A DNA stretch of 48,991 bases, from assembly GCA_015062085.1 (NCBI GenBank), contig SUVI01000010.1, forward strand, positions 1 to 48,991, written 5' to 3'. A program made the translations under genes and the position numbers. Below the pieces are notes generated by a model. That model made no database searches, had not been told where the DNA came from, and worked only from the letters and a program-made list of their open reading frames with translations. The stretch comes from Planctomycetaceae bacterium. Its GTDB lineage: Bacteria; Planctomycetota; Planctomycetia; Pirellulales; Thermoguttaceae. Shown here one piece after another: positions 25,474 through 33,038 of this stretch (position 1 is its first letter; every line of letters begins with the position of its first letter).

Positions 25474-25502
25474 TTTACGCACCTCCCAAAATATGATAAA
25501 AT
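25474..25502 (+). promoter_or_regulatory. Sigma-70-like promoter of the 25586 gene
   Basis: TTTACG (25474-25479), 17-bp spacer, TAAAAT (25497-25502), about 84 bp before the ATG at 25586. Confidence 0.5.
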
Positions 25503-25528
25503 GAACTTTGGAAGGATTTTTACCCCGC

Positions 25529-25560
25529 CTTTCCAAAAACTTTCCAAAAACTTTCCAAAT
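25529..25560 (+). repeat. 11-bp tandem repeat in the leader of the 25586 gene
   Basis: Two perfect copies of CTTTCCAAAAA and a third partial (CTTTCCAAAT), between the predicted promoter and the AAGGAG ribosome-binding site. Confidence 0.85.
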
Positions 25561-25585
25561 ATTCTGAAGATCCAAGGAGAAAAAA

Positions 25586-26347
25586 ATGAAAAGAAGAAAT
25601 TTTGTCCTCTCGCTCTGCATGTCCGCAGCGGCAGCCTGTTTTGCAGGAAACGCAATGGCTGACGATACGCCGAAGATCATGTGCGAAGGTACCTACGGCG
25701 GACATCTCCAGGGACTCGACAATGACGGCGAAAATATTTTCTGGGCCTTCACGACCGAGCTGGCAAAAACGGACGGAAACGGAAAACTCCTCAAAAAAAT
25801 CGACGTCCCCAATCACCACGGAGACCTCTGCTGCCATGACGGAGTCGTTTACGTCGCAGTCAATCGCGGACAATTCAACAAAGAGCCAGGAAAAGCCGTA
25901 AGCGAGATCTGGACTTTCCGGACCGACGACCTTTCATTCATCGCAAAATACGACGTTCCGGAAGTCGTCCACGGCGCAGGAGGCATCACGTTCTCGGAAG
26001 GTTTCTTCTACGTCGTCGGAGGCCTGCCGCGCGGATACGAAGAAAACTACGTCTACCAGTACACGCCGGATTTCAAATTCGTAAAACGGCACGTACTGAA
26101 GACCGGATACACTCACCTCGGCTTCCAGACCGCCTCTTTCACGCAGGGAAAATTCTGGCTCGGCTTCTACGGAGAACAGGGCAATCCCTCCGGCACGATG
26201 CTCGTTCCGCCGACGCTCGACAGTTTCGAGAGAACGCGCATCCACAGCGACGTCGGTGTGACGCTCTGGAAAAACGAGATCTGGCTCGGAAAGACCTCAC
26301 GCACCCCTGACGGCTGGACCGGCTGGCTCGTACCGATGCAGAAGTAA
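25586..26347 (+). CDS. Secreted beta-propeller-like protein, unknown function
   Basis: Product of 253 residues with a signal peptide (MKRRNFVLSLCMSAAAACFAG, cleavage near AMA-DD). The mature part reads like a small propeller or SMP-30/gluconolactonase-like repeat fold: GGHLQGLDNDGENIFWAFTTELAKTDGNGKLL, DVPNHHGDLCCHDGVVYVAVN, then VHGAGGITFSEGFFYVVGG and YTHLGFQTASFTQGKFWLGFYG. It lacks assignable catalytic residues. The first 22 residues include two adjacent Arg (KRRNF), which could also be read as a Tat-type start, but the rest of the consensus is weak. AAGGAG lies 8 nt before the ATG. It converges with the kinase gene; a palindrome lies between. Confidence 0.7.
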   Translation: MKRRNFVLSLCMSAAAACFAGNAMADDTPKIMCEGTYGGHLQGLDNDGENIFWAFTTELAKTDGNGKLLKKIDVPNHHGDLCCHDGVVYVAVNRGQFNKEPGKAVSEIWTFRTDDLSFIAKYDVPEVVHGAGGITFSEGFFYVVGGLPRGYEENYVYQYTPDFKFVKRHVLKTGYTHLGFQTASFTQGKFWLGFYGEQGNPSGTMLVPPTLDSFERTRIHSDVGVTLWKNEIWLGKTSRTPDGWTGWLVPMQK

Positions 26348-26401
26348 ACGTAACGTCCGTAAAAAAAGGCACGAAAACATTCCACCGCCTACGCCGGTCC
26401 C

Positions 26402-26420
26402 CCTCCCTTTCAAAGGGAGG
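26402..26420. repeat. Perfect palindrome between convergent genes
   Basis: CCTCCCTTT and AAAGGGAGG arms with a single central base, embedded in a GC-rich segment (TTGGGGGGCG follows). It lacks a T tract on either side, so it may be an intergenic palindromic repeat or a Rho-assisted hairpin rather than a classical terminator. Confidence 0.5.
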
Positions 26421-26462
26421 TTGGGGGGCGCTCCGCGCTGCCGACGCCTACCGCGCTACGCT

Positions 26463-28424
26463 CTATTCCTCCGGGACTGGACTGGCCAAAACTGGGCGAA
26501 AGCCAAGGATGTTGCCCCGATCGTCCGGCGTATCCCAGCCCCGGTACGCGGAGCGACAGCCCCGGGCGTCGAAGTCCCAGCTGCCCCCGCGGGTGACTCG
26601 GTACGAGCCGCTGTTAGGGCCTGTCGGGTCGCTCGTTGGCGACTCGGTGTCGTAATCTCTATCATACCAGTCCTGGCACCACTCCCACACATTACCGTGC
26701 ATGTCGTAAAGACCCCACGCATTCGGCTTCTTTTGGCCTACTGGATGAATTTCATCTCCGCTGTTGTCCCAGTACCAGCCCATCTCATCAAGGTCGCCAG
26801 CATACGCGCCCGTCGTACCTGCTCGACACGCATACTCCCACTGCGCCTCCGTTGGAAGACTGACCGTCTGCCCAAGTTGACTCGAAAGTTTACGGCAAAA
26901 TTCATCACATTCCATCCAGTGCACCTCGACCTTTGGATGATCGGGGCCTTTCTTCCACGATGGTGCAGCAACAGGTCCGATCTCCTTCGCGGCCTGTGTT
27001 GCGACCCTCGCACTCATCACATGATGCCACATTTCCTCCGTCACTTCTGTCTCAAGCATCCAGAAACCGCGCGTAAGCGTCACGCTGTGCTGCGTTTCGC
27101 CATCAAACCGGCCCGGTTCGTCTTCTGGGCTCCCCATCAGGAACGTGCCCGGAGGACACCAGCGGAAAGCGTAATAAATACCGTCGACCTGCCATACCTT
27201 ACGCTCGCCGGCCGCAGTTCCAAATGGAAATGTTCCTAAAATGCCGTTCTCCGATGGATCCAAAGGTGCTGGTGAATAGTTATTCAACGGTGATTCTGGC
27301 GCAGGCAACGGTTCCTCTGGCGCAGGCAACGGTGATTCTGGCGCAGGCAACGGTTCCTCTGTATCTTGCGTCATCCGCCACACCCCAAGCGCAGCGGCCG
27401 TTGCTCCAAGACCGCCGAGAAGAAAATTACGCCGATTGAAAAGGGGCGGACGGCCGCCGTTCTGTTCTTTTCGCAGGCGCGCATGGGCAAGGCGTTCTGC
27501 CGCAGGTGCAAGTTCCGACGCGGCCGACAATGCGTTGACGAACTCCGTGCACGTTACGAAACGCTGGTCCATTTCTCTATTCAATGCTTTTGAGAGGACC
27601 GCGTACATACGCGCTGAAAGCCGATCGTGTTCCGGAAGCGCCAGCATTTTCAGAGCAAGAGCTTCATCCCGATTCCCCGGAAACGGCACCTGGCCGGTGA
27701 GGAATTCGTAAGCCATCACTGCGAGCGCGTACTGGTCCGTGCGCGCATCCTGCTGGCGGGACAGATGCTGTTCAGGAGCCATGTAGGGGGCGGTTCCGGA
27801 ATTCGCCCGACTGCGTCCGGTCGTCATGTTCGACTCTTCCGTGTGGATCTTCGCCGCGATGCCGAAATCGATGAGCCACGGCACGGCATTCTTGCCCGAA
27901 TCGCTGAAAATGATATTTTCCGGCTTCACGTCCCGATGAAGGACCTCATTGCGGTGGATCGTGTCCAGCGCATCAGCGATCTTCTCAAGAATAGGCTTGA
28001 CCATATCCATCGAGAGTCCGTTTTCGTATCCCGGCTGACGGCTAAACCACTTGCGGAGCGTTTCACCGCCGGCATACGCCATGACGAGAAAAATACCGTG
28101 AACCGGATCCTCATCGATCGCCTTGATCGGGCAGATGTACGTGTGATTTAACCTCTGTGTCAGTTCGAAAACACGCCGAACTTCTTCGGTCGCGTTTGTA
28201 TCGTTGCGCAAATTTTCCTTAAGCAGCTTGCAGACCACAGTCTGTTCCACACCAGCGGAAGAAATCACCGCTTTCCACGTGACGCCGTACCCGCCCGCCC
28301 CGAGTTCCTCGACAAGACGGCAGCCCCCAATAACATCTCCAGGCTCCAGCTTCGATCGATTCGGAGTATTGTTGGGATCTGGGTTGGAATTTCCTGGATC
28401 CGAAGATAAAATCGTATCTGCCAT
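26463..28424 (-). CDS. Membrane Ser/Thr protein kinase fused to FGE-sulfatase (SUMF1-like) domain
   Basis: Product of 653 residues. The N-terminal Hanks-type kinase (about 34-300) has the Gly-rich loop LGAGGYGVTW, Lys66 (VVCKLL), catalytic H163-R164-D165 (HRDVKPEN), D187-F188-G189 and A216-P217-E218, so it should be active. A segment NRRNFLLGGLGATAAALGVW (330-349) is the single transmembrane span. Its twin arginine start is Tat-like but internal. Next comes a Pro/Ala/Glu linker (360-380) made of seven-residue repeats, then an FGE-sulfatase domain (about 415-650: PPGTFLMGSP, LPTEAQWEYACRAGT, DMHGNVWEWCQDWY, TRGGSWDFDARGCRSAYRG). The cysteines that make formylglycine in true FGE were not found, so the domain is probably a binding or sensing module outside the membrane. 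GAGG precedes the ATG. Confidence 0.93.
   Translation of the reverse strand: MADTILSSDPGNSNPDPNNTPNRSKLEPGDVIGGCRLVEELGAGGYGVTWKAVISSAGVEQTVVCKLLKENLRNDTNATEEVRRVFELTQRLNHTYICPIKAIDEDPVHGIFLVMAYAGGETLRKWFSRQPGYENGLSMDMVKPILEKIADALDTIHRNEVLHRDVKPENIIFSDSGKNAVPWLIDFGIAAKIHTEESNMTTGRSRANSGTAPYMAPEQHLSRQQDARTDQYALAVMAYEFLTGQVPFPGNRDEALALKMLALPEHDRLSARMYAVLSKALNREMDQRFVTCTEFVNALSAASELAPAAERLAHARLRKEQNGGRPPLFNRRNFLLGGLGATAAALGVWRMTQDTEEPLPAPESPLPAPEEPLPAPESPLNNYSPAPLDPSENGILGTFPFGTAAGERKVWQVDGIYYAFRWCPPGTFLMGSPEDEPGRFDGETQHSVTLTRGFWMLETEVTEEMWHHVMSARVATQAAKEIGPVAAPSWKKGPDHPKVEVHWMECDEFCRKLSSQLGQTVSLPTEAQWEYACRAGTTGAYAGDLDEMGWYWDNSGDEIHPVGQKKPNAWGLYDMHGNVWEWCQDWYDRDYDTESPTSDPTGPNSGSYRVTRGGSWDFDARGCRSAYRGWDTPDDRGNILGFRPVLASPVPEE
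27289..27360 (-). repeat. 21-bp in-frame tandem repeat in the kinase linker
   Basis: Three 21-bp units that alternate between two variants (GGTGATTCT or GGTTCCTCT followed by GGCGCAGGCAAC) plus a partial fourth encode PLPAPES/PLPAPEE repeats between the membrane span and the FGE-like domain. Confidence 0.9.
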
Positions 28425-28468
28425 GAAAAAACCTCACTCAATAGGAAATTTAAGATAAATCATTGTTC

Positions 28469-28496
28469 ATTTTATCCGATTTTCAAAAAGATTCAA
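28469..28496 (-). promoter_or_regulatory. Sigma-70-like promoter of the kinase gene
   Basis: Minus strand: TTGAAT (28496-28491), 16-bp spacer, TAAAAT (28474-28469), about 45 bp upstream of the start codon. Confidence 0.55.
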
Positions 28497-28536
28497 GGGG
28501 GGAGACAGTGCGCCGTCTTCGAACCCACCAGAAAGG

Positions 28537-28569
28537 AAACACGAAAGAGCCTCATTCCCTTCCGTGTTT
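28537..28569. repeat. Imperfect inverted repeat downstream of the FAD oxidoreductase gene
   Basis: AAACACG / CGTGTTT arms with a partly paired interior. It resembles the fold-back element at 44076-44360 in the words ACACGAAA and CCGTGTTTT. It may act as a weak terminator for the 28609-30012 gene. Confidence 0.4.
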
Positions 28570-28608
28570 TCTTTTTTCAAATTTCTTTTTTCAAGTGCAA
28601 AAGCCGCA

Positions 28609-30012
28609 TTACTCTGCCGTGCTCCGGACGAAAGCGTCCACTTCATTCGCGACGATGACACCGTAATTCACGGCACCGAGCCATCCGGACATGATGATCC
28701 CGACGCTTCCCGTGTGGTAGAGCCCCGGTATCTGCTCCGGAAGTCCGCGCGAGATCTCCAATCCCTCGAACTTCGTTCCGAAACTCGCTCCCATCTGGTG
28801 GAGCGTGTAACGTTCAAACGTCTTCGGCGTGGCGGCCTCGACCCAGTCGATCTTTTCTCGGATCCCCGGCACGTACTTCTCGACCGCGTTGAGCGTGTCT
28901 TCGATCAGCTCGTTTTTCGCCGTTTCGTATTCTTCCTCGGAAAGGCTCGCCCAGTCATCGTAATTCGCGTTCGTGCTGGCGACGATCGCGTATCGGTCAC
29001 TGACGCCCGGGCGCGTTTTCGGATAGTAGAAAGAGTAGGTTCGGCTCGTAATATCACGGCTGAGAAGCATTTTCGTGTCGAATTTCGGCGCGACTGACGT
29101 AAAGAGCAGGTCACCGCAGACGCTCTCGTCCACCGTTTCGCCCGGCTTGAGCGACATGTAGACCTGGCAGCTGGAATTGTTGAGGCGCACCTTTTCCGCC
29201 TTTTCGATGAATTCCGGCTGGAAATACTCACGGCCCGTCATGTTGAAGATCGTACTCTTCAAATTCGAGTTGGAGACGACGGCCTTTGCCCTCACGGTCT
29301 TTCCGCCGATCTCGATCCCGCAGATCTTTCCGTCTTCCACGAGTATCTTCTCCACTTTCGTCCGCATCGCGATCTCGACGCCGTTTTTCTCCATCTCTTC
29401 CTTCATCATCGCAACGAGTTTATCCGTGCCTCCGGTGAAGGTAAAGACGCCCTTCGACATAAAGTTCGAGAACACGATGCCGTACGTGATCGCCGGCTCA
29501 TCCAGCGTCGAACCGTTCGCATACGTGATCGGCTCCATCAAAAGCCGCACGACATCATCGCGGCCTGGGAAAAATTCCTCGAACAGCTCACGCGTCGTCA
29601 TCTGCTGGTCATCGACAAACGTCATACTGCGCGCTTTGTCGAAAAACGCGTTCACCGTTTCCGCTTCCACGCCGAATTTCTCGATCAGAAGCCGGGTGAA
29701 ATCCTCACGATTGAACGTCGTTTCAAGCGAAAACATCGGATTGTCGAAACGAATGGAAGGAAGCTGGACGATCGAATCCGCGATCTCACGATTCCAGTAT
29801 CTTCTGCAGCTCTTGATCATGCCGACGGGGAAACCATGAAGCGAAATGTCGAAAATGATCCCGTCTTTCCTTCGGAACCAGGTCGCCAGCCCTCCCAGCT
29901 GAAAATGATGCTCGCAAAGCAGGACCCGATGCCCCGCACGAGCCAAAATATTCGCAGCAGTCATTCCCCCAAGTCCCGAACCAATGACGATGATATCGTA
30001 TTCAGAATGCAT
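28609..30012 (-). CDS. FAD-dependent oxidoreductase of the phytoene desaturase / carotenoid isomerase family
   Basis: Product of 467 residues. The N-terminal Rossmann dinucleotide fold [21 protein letters not shown] (8-28) ends in an acidic residue at the second strand (LLCEHH), and GGLATWF follows as in the CrtI/CrtN/HpnE superfamily. A central region with [20 protein letters not shown] builds the second FAD contact, and the C-terminal [22 protein letters not shown] is the typical FAD-closing motif. Members desaturate or isomerise polyenes or squalene-like lipids; some reduce retinol-like substrates. The substrate cannot be assigned. No crtB/hpn genes are adjacent. AGGAAG precedes the ATG. 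Confidence 0.85.
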   Translation of the reverse strand: MHSEYDIIVIGSGLGGMTAANILARAGHRVLLCEHHFQLGGLATWFRRKDGIIFDISLHGFPVGMIKSCRRYWNREIADSIVQLPSIRFDNPMFSLETTFNREDFTRLLIEKFGVEAETVNAFFDKARSMTFVDDQQMTTRELFEEFFPGRDDVVRLLMEPITYANGSTLDEPAITYGIVFSNFMSKGVFTFTGGTDKLVAMMKEEMEKNGVEIAMRTKVEKILVEDGKICGIEIGGKTVRAKAVVSNSNLKSTIFNMTGREYFQPEFIEKAEKVRLNNSSCQVYMSLKPGETVDESVCGDLLFTSVAPKFDTKMLLSRDITSRTYSFYYPKTRPGVSDRYAIVASTNANYDDWASLSEEEYETAKNELIEDTLNAVEKYVPGIREKIDWVEAATPKTFERYTLHQMGASFGTKFEGLEISRGLPEQIPGLYHTGSVGIIMSGWLGAVNYGVIVANEVDAFVRSTAE

Positions 30013-30152
30013 GATCTTCCTAATTAAAACGAATTAAAAAAACACCCAGCGTCCCAGTCCCATCGGCAGGCGGAAACGCACACCAACCGGGAACTTTCGC
30101 CCTTTATTTCACACAAATTTCGCCAATCGCCCGATCGTCCGCGAAAAACACA

Positions 30153-31415
30153 CTATCCGGCAAGTATCCGCCAAATAGAGGAGATCGCAAGGACAAAATG
30201 CTTCGCGGATCCGTCGAACTTTTTCTCCTTCAGCGCACGTTCTGCCGTACGCGCCAGCTCCTCGGCCTCCTTCAGCTCCGAAACTCCCTGATCCAGCGCA
30301 CCAGACCGCAATTCCAAAAAAGTCTTGCGCAAACTTCGGCAGAACTCCTCATCACACTCGGCACTGTACGACCGATACGGTCCCTTTCCGCTTCTTCGGG
30401 TAAATGGTTTCAGCGGTTTGCGGCCCAAGATCCGAAACGCGGCGAACCCCGCCCCTACAGCCCCCAGCACCGCCAAGACCGATCCCGGTATCAGCCAAAA
30501 AGCCGCAAGGATCAGCCCTAGGAAAAACAGAAACCCCGAACCTGCCAGAAGATTCCAGCACCATGCCGAGACCGGCGGAAGAGGCATCTGCGTCTGCGCG
30601 GCAGCAGGAACAGCCTCCGGTCCTCCATTCTTCATCACCGCCTGCTGCGTGCCAAGATACTTCACAGTCGTGACAGTAATGTTGTCCGGGCCGCCGTAGA
30701 GATTCGCCAGATCGATGAGCCCCTGCGTCGCTTCCGGAAGCGGCAGTATGGACAAAATGCGTCCCATATCCGCCTCTTTTCCCTCAAATTGCCCGCACAG
30801 ACCGTCGCTGCACAGAAGAAAAATGTCTCCCTGCTGGATCGGCATCGGCCCCTCGATGTCCACGCGCACATCCGGCGAGACACCAAGGCACCGCGTGATG
30901 ACGTTTTTCTGCACCGATCCATCGATCGGTTTCCCCGCCTCCTCCATGTCCCAAACGATACTGTGATCGCGCGTGAGCTGCTCCCATTTTCTCCCGCGCA
31001 GACGATAGACACGACTGTCACCGACGTGCCCGATCATCGCCCCTTCCGGTAAAATGACCAGCGTGTCGTTCGTCGTCCCCATCCCGCGCAGTTCCGGATC
31101 GGAATTCCCTTTCTTGTGGATGACCAGATTCGCTTCCTGGATCGCCATCGTCAAAGCCTCCGCCGGCGGGAGCTGCGTCTGCTTCAGATAGACCATCGGT
31201 ATCGTGTCTGTCGCCAGCTTGCTCGCAAGTTCACCAGCCGCGTGCGCCCCCATTCCGTCCGCCACGCAAAAAACGTGCCCGCGCGAATTCCAGATAGTCT
31301 GGTTCCGTGCAGGCACTTCATCGTGCGAGTCCTGATTATTGGAACGGCGAAGCCCAATGTCGCTCAAGGCAACGAACTCCAGGCATTTTTTCCACGGATT
31401 CACTGTCGGTTTCAT
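30153..31415 (-). CDS. PP2C-family protein Ser/Thr phosphatase with membrane anchor
   Basis: Product of 420 residues. The phosphatase domain (about 15-255) shows the metal-binding motifs: SDIGLRRSNNQDSHDE, CVADGMGAHAAGELAS, GHVGDSRVYRLRG, LLCSDGLCGQF and GGPDNITVTTV. It hydrolyses phospho-Ser/Thr and is the natural counterpart of Hanks kinases such as the one encoded about 2 kb downstream. Two hydrophobic segments at about 285-325 (LLAGSGFLFFLGLILAAFWLI; VLAVLGAVGAGFAAFRI) anchor it, with a C-terminal region of about 90 residues (LRKTFLELRSGALDQGVSELKEAEELAR) that looks helical. The ATG has GGAAGGAC upstream and lies 34 bp after trmB. Confidence 0.94.
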   Translation of the reverse strand: MKPTVNPWKKCLEFVALSDIGLRRSNNQDSHDEVPARNQTIWNSRGHVFCVADGMGAHAAGELASKLATDTIPMVYLKQTQLPPAEALTMAIQEANLVIHKKGNSDPELRGMGTTNDTLVILPEGAMIGHVGDSRVYRLRGRKWEQLTRDHSIVWDMEEAGKPIDGSVQKNVITRCLGVSPDVRVDIEGPMPIQQGDIFLLCSDGLCGQFEGKEADMGRILSILPLPEATQGLIDLANLYGGPDNITVTTVKYLGTQQAVMKNGGPEAVPAAAQTQMPLPPVSAWCWNLLAGSGFLFFLGLILAAFWLIPGSVLAVLGAVGAGFAAFRILGRKPLKPFTRRSGKGPYRSYSAECDEEFCRSLRKTFLELRSGALDQGVSELKEAEELARTAERALKEKKFDGSAKHFVLAISSIWRILAG

Positions 31416-31449
31416 GGGAAGTCCTTCCTTAGGAAAATGGACTCAAATT

Positions 31450-32085
31450 TCACTTCTTCACAAAGTAGGAGCGAAAAACCGGTCGGCCTTCCACGACCGT
31501 GCGTTTCTCAAAATGCGTTCGCCAAACGGTCTCATCTACCGAAGGTTCAAAAGGCCCTTCCAGCACCGACTCGGCCGCCATCATTTCCATGGCCGTCGTG
31601 AAATACTCTTCCACATCCGTCCAAAAGTGCAGTTTCCCGCCGGGAACCAGACACTTTTCACAGGCACGGACCAACTCCATCTGCATCACGCGGCGTTTGC
31701 GATGACGTTTCTTCCACCACGGATCCGGAAAGTAAACATGCACGGCCGCGAGAGAGTTTTCCGGAAGATATTCGCGGAAAAGCGCAAGCCCGTCTCCCGA
31801 AAACATGCACGCATTCGAAATGCCCGCCCCGATCAGACGTGCTGCACAGTATGCCGCATACTTGTGCGCGATCTCCGTCCCGATGAAATTATGGCCCGGA
31901 TCCGCCAAGGCAGCATCATGGATGAACTGTCCTTTCCCGCTTCCGATCTCCACCTCAAGCGGAGCCGACGGATCCTCAAAATACCTCGAGACATCCCACG
32001 GTTTCTCCAACTGTTCCTTCACCATGTATAAATGGCGGGAATAGTCAAGCGTTTCGTCGATTCGTCGCAATGCACGGCGCGGCAT
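31450..32085 (-). CDS. trmB: tRNA (guanosine(46)-N7)-methyltransferase
   Basis: Methylates G46 in the variable loop of tRNA using SAM. The 211-residue product from the ATG at 32085 (AGGAAG just upstream) has the SAM site VEIGSGKGQF, the acidic FIGTEIAHKYA, and the diagnostic PDPWWKKRHRKRR motif, followed by LHFWTDVEEYF. An in-frame upstream start at 32109 would add a Lys/Arg-rich octapeptide and is less likely. It lies 96 bp downstream of the fabZ-like gene and is followed closely by the PP2C gene. Confidence 0.96.
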   Translation of the reverse strand: MPRRALRRIDETLDYSRHLYMVKEQLEKPWDVSRYFEDPSAPLEVEIGSGKGQFIHDAALADPGHNFIGTEIAHKYAAYCAARLIGAGISNACMFSGDGLALFREYLPENSLAAVHVYFPDPWWKKRHRKRRVMQMELVRACEKCLVPGGKLHFWTDVEEYFTTAMEMMAAESVLEGPFEPSVDETVWRTHFEKRTVVEGRPVFRSYFVKK

Positions 32086-32181
32086 GATCTTCCTTTTCCT
32101 TTTTCTCAAGGCTGGCCGAAAAAGCCATCCTCTTTTCCATCCAAATCTGCATCCAATGATCCCGTTCGAAAGGCGTATCGG

Positions 32182-32697
32182 TCATTTTTCTTCCGGGGCA
32201 TCAAATTCAATGTCACGAATGGCGACGCCGCGGATCTCTCCATCCGCTACGACTTCCCCATTCACGACCGCTTCAAACTGCAGGATCATCATCATGTTCG
32301 GCTTGCCGCGAAGCAGCTTAACGATCAGCACCAATCGGTCTCCAGGACGCACCTGACCGCGAAACCTCACATTATCCAGCCCGCCGAATCCCATGATCCC
32401 GCGGTCAAGATAATTCAGCTTCTTCGCATAGTAACTCGCAAGCTGTGCGGCACTCTCACAAATCAGCACTCCCGGCATGATCGGATAGCCCGGCATATGC
32501 CCGCGCACCCAAAATGCATCCGGCGAAACATCCTGATAGCCAACACAGACCATGTTTTCAAAGTCTTCATGAAGGATCCCGGTCAGCATCTCCATCTCAA
32601 AACGATGCCGGTTTTCTTTCCGGATCGCCGCCTGATCTGCAAGGACCTGACTATGATCCAGCGTAGAGACATCAAATAGCACTGGTTTCTTGGCCAC
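32182..32697 (-). CDS. 3-hydroxyacyl-ACP dehydratase, FabZ-like hot-dog protein
   Basis: Product of about 171 residues. The hot-dog domain carries the catalytic His in RGHMPGYPIMPGVLI (normal FabZ has HFPxxPxxPGV) and the Glu in CESAAQLASYY, followed by FRGQVRPGDRLVLIVKLL. FabZ removes water from beta-hydroxyacyl-ACP in fatty acid elongation. The N-terminal 60 residues are longer than in E. coli FabZ. The ribosome-binding site GGAGG lies 5 nt before the second of two GTG codons (32697), which is preferred over the first (32700). Whether it is the housekeeping FabZ or a paralogue is not resolved; no other fab genes are nearby. Confidence 0.85.
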   Translation of the reverse strand: MAKKPVLFDVSTLDHSQVLADQAAIRKENRHRFEMEMLTGILHEDFENMVCVGYQDVSPDAFWVRGHMPGYPIMPGVLICESAAQLASYYAKKLNYLDRGIMGFGGLDNVRFRGQVRPGDRLVLIVKLLRGKPNMMMILQFEAVVNGEVVADGEIRGVAIRDIEFDAPEEK

Positions 32698-32832
32698 CAC
32701 ATCCTCCTTTTAAAATAATACACACACCACAAACTCAAAAGGAATTCATGGTGTCGCATGTATGGATCTTTACTCGCACGAAATCGCGGTTCTGGTCTTC
32801 ACCATCAAGCCTTCACGAGCAAACCTTCATGA

Positions 32833-32931
32833 TCAGGTCTTCACCATGTGGCGCTTCGCCTTACGGGCCTGGGAAGAAGCGGGACGCTTGCCGTGATTCG
32901 ATTTTTTGACAATGTGCTGGGGTTTCGACAT
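32833..32931 (-). CDS. Very small basic protein (32 residues), unlisted gene
   Basis: An ATG (32931) with AAGGAG 7 nt upstream opens a 32-codon frame ending in TGA (32835-32833): MSKPQHIVKKSNHGKRPASS, then QARKAKRHMVKT. The peptide contains seven Lys, three Arg and three His, with no acidic residue, and is probably an RNA- or DNA-binding or ribosome-associated peptide. A near-consensus promoter (TTGCAA, 16-bp spacer, TATAAT with TG before it) lies about 45 bp upstream, giving a leader of about 37 nt. The combination of promoter, ribosome-binding site and biased composition supports a real gene. It matches no small ribosomal protein I can name. Confidence 0.7.
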   Translation of the reverse strand: MSKPQHIVKKSNHGKRPASSQARKAKRHMVKT

Positions 32932-32974
32932 TTTTTAGCTCCTTATGTACACTAAAGTAAAAAAGTAGGTCTAC

Positions 32975-33002
32975 ATTATACACGATTTAAATTTTTTTGC
33001 AA
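32975..33002 (-). promoter_or_regulatory. Near-consensus promoter of the 32-residue protein gene
   Basis: Minus strand: TTGCAA (33002-32997), 16-bp spacer, TATAAT (32980-32975) with TG directly before it, separating this gene from the upstream GH38-like gene. Confidence 0.7.
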
Positions 33003-33038
33003 GGAGGGGCGGAAAACTTTTCCTTATCCTCCTCACGC

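Noticed and set aside
25586..25660. Tat signal peptide (KRRNF)
   Set aside because: Twin arginines are present but the downstream consensus is poor; a standard Sec signal explains it as well.
26463..28424. Active formylglycine-generating enzyme
   Set aside because: The required cysteine pair is not found; the domain resembles binding-only FGE-sulfatase modules.
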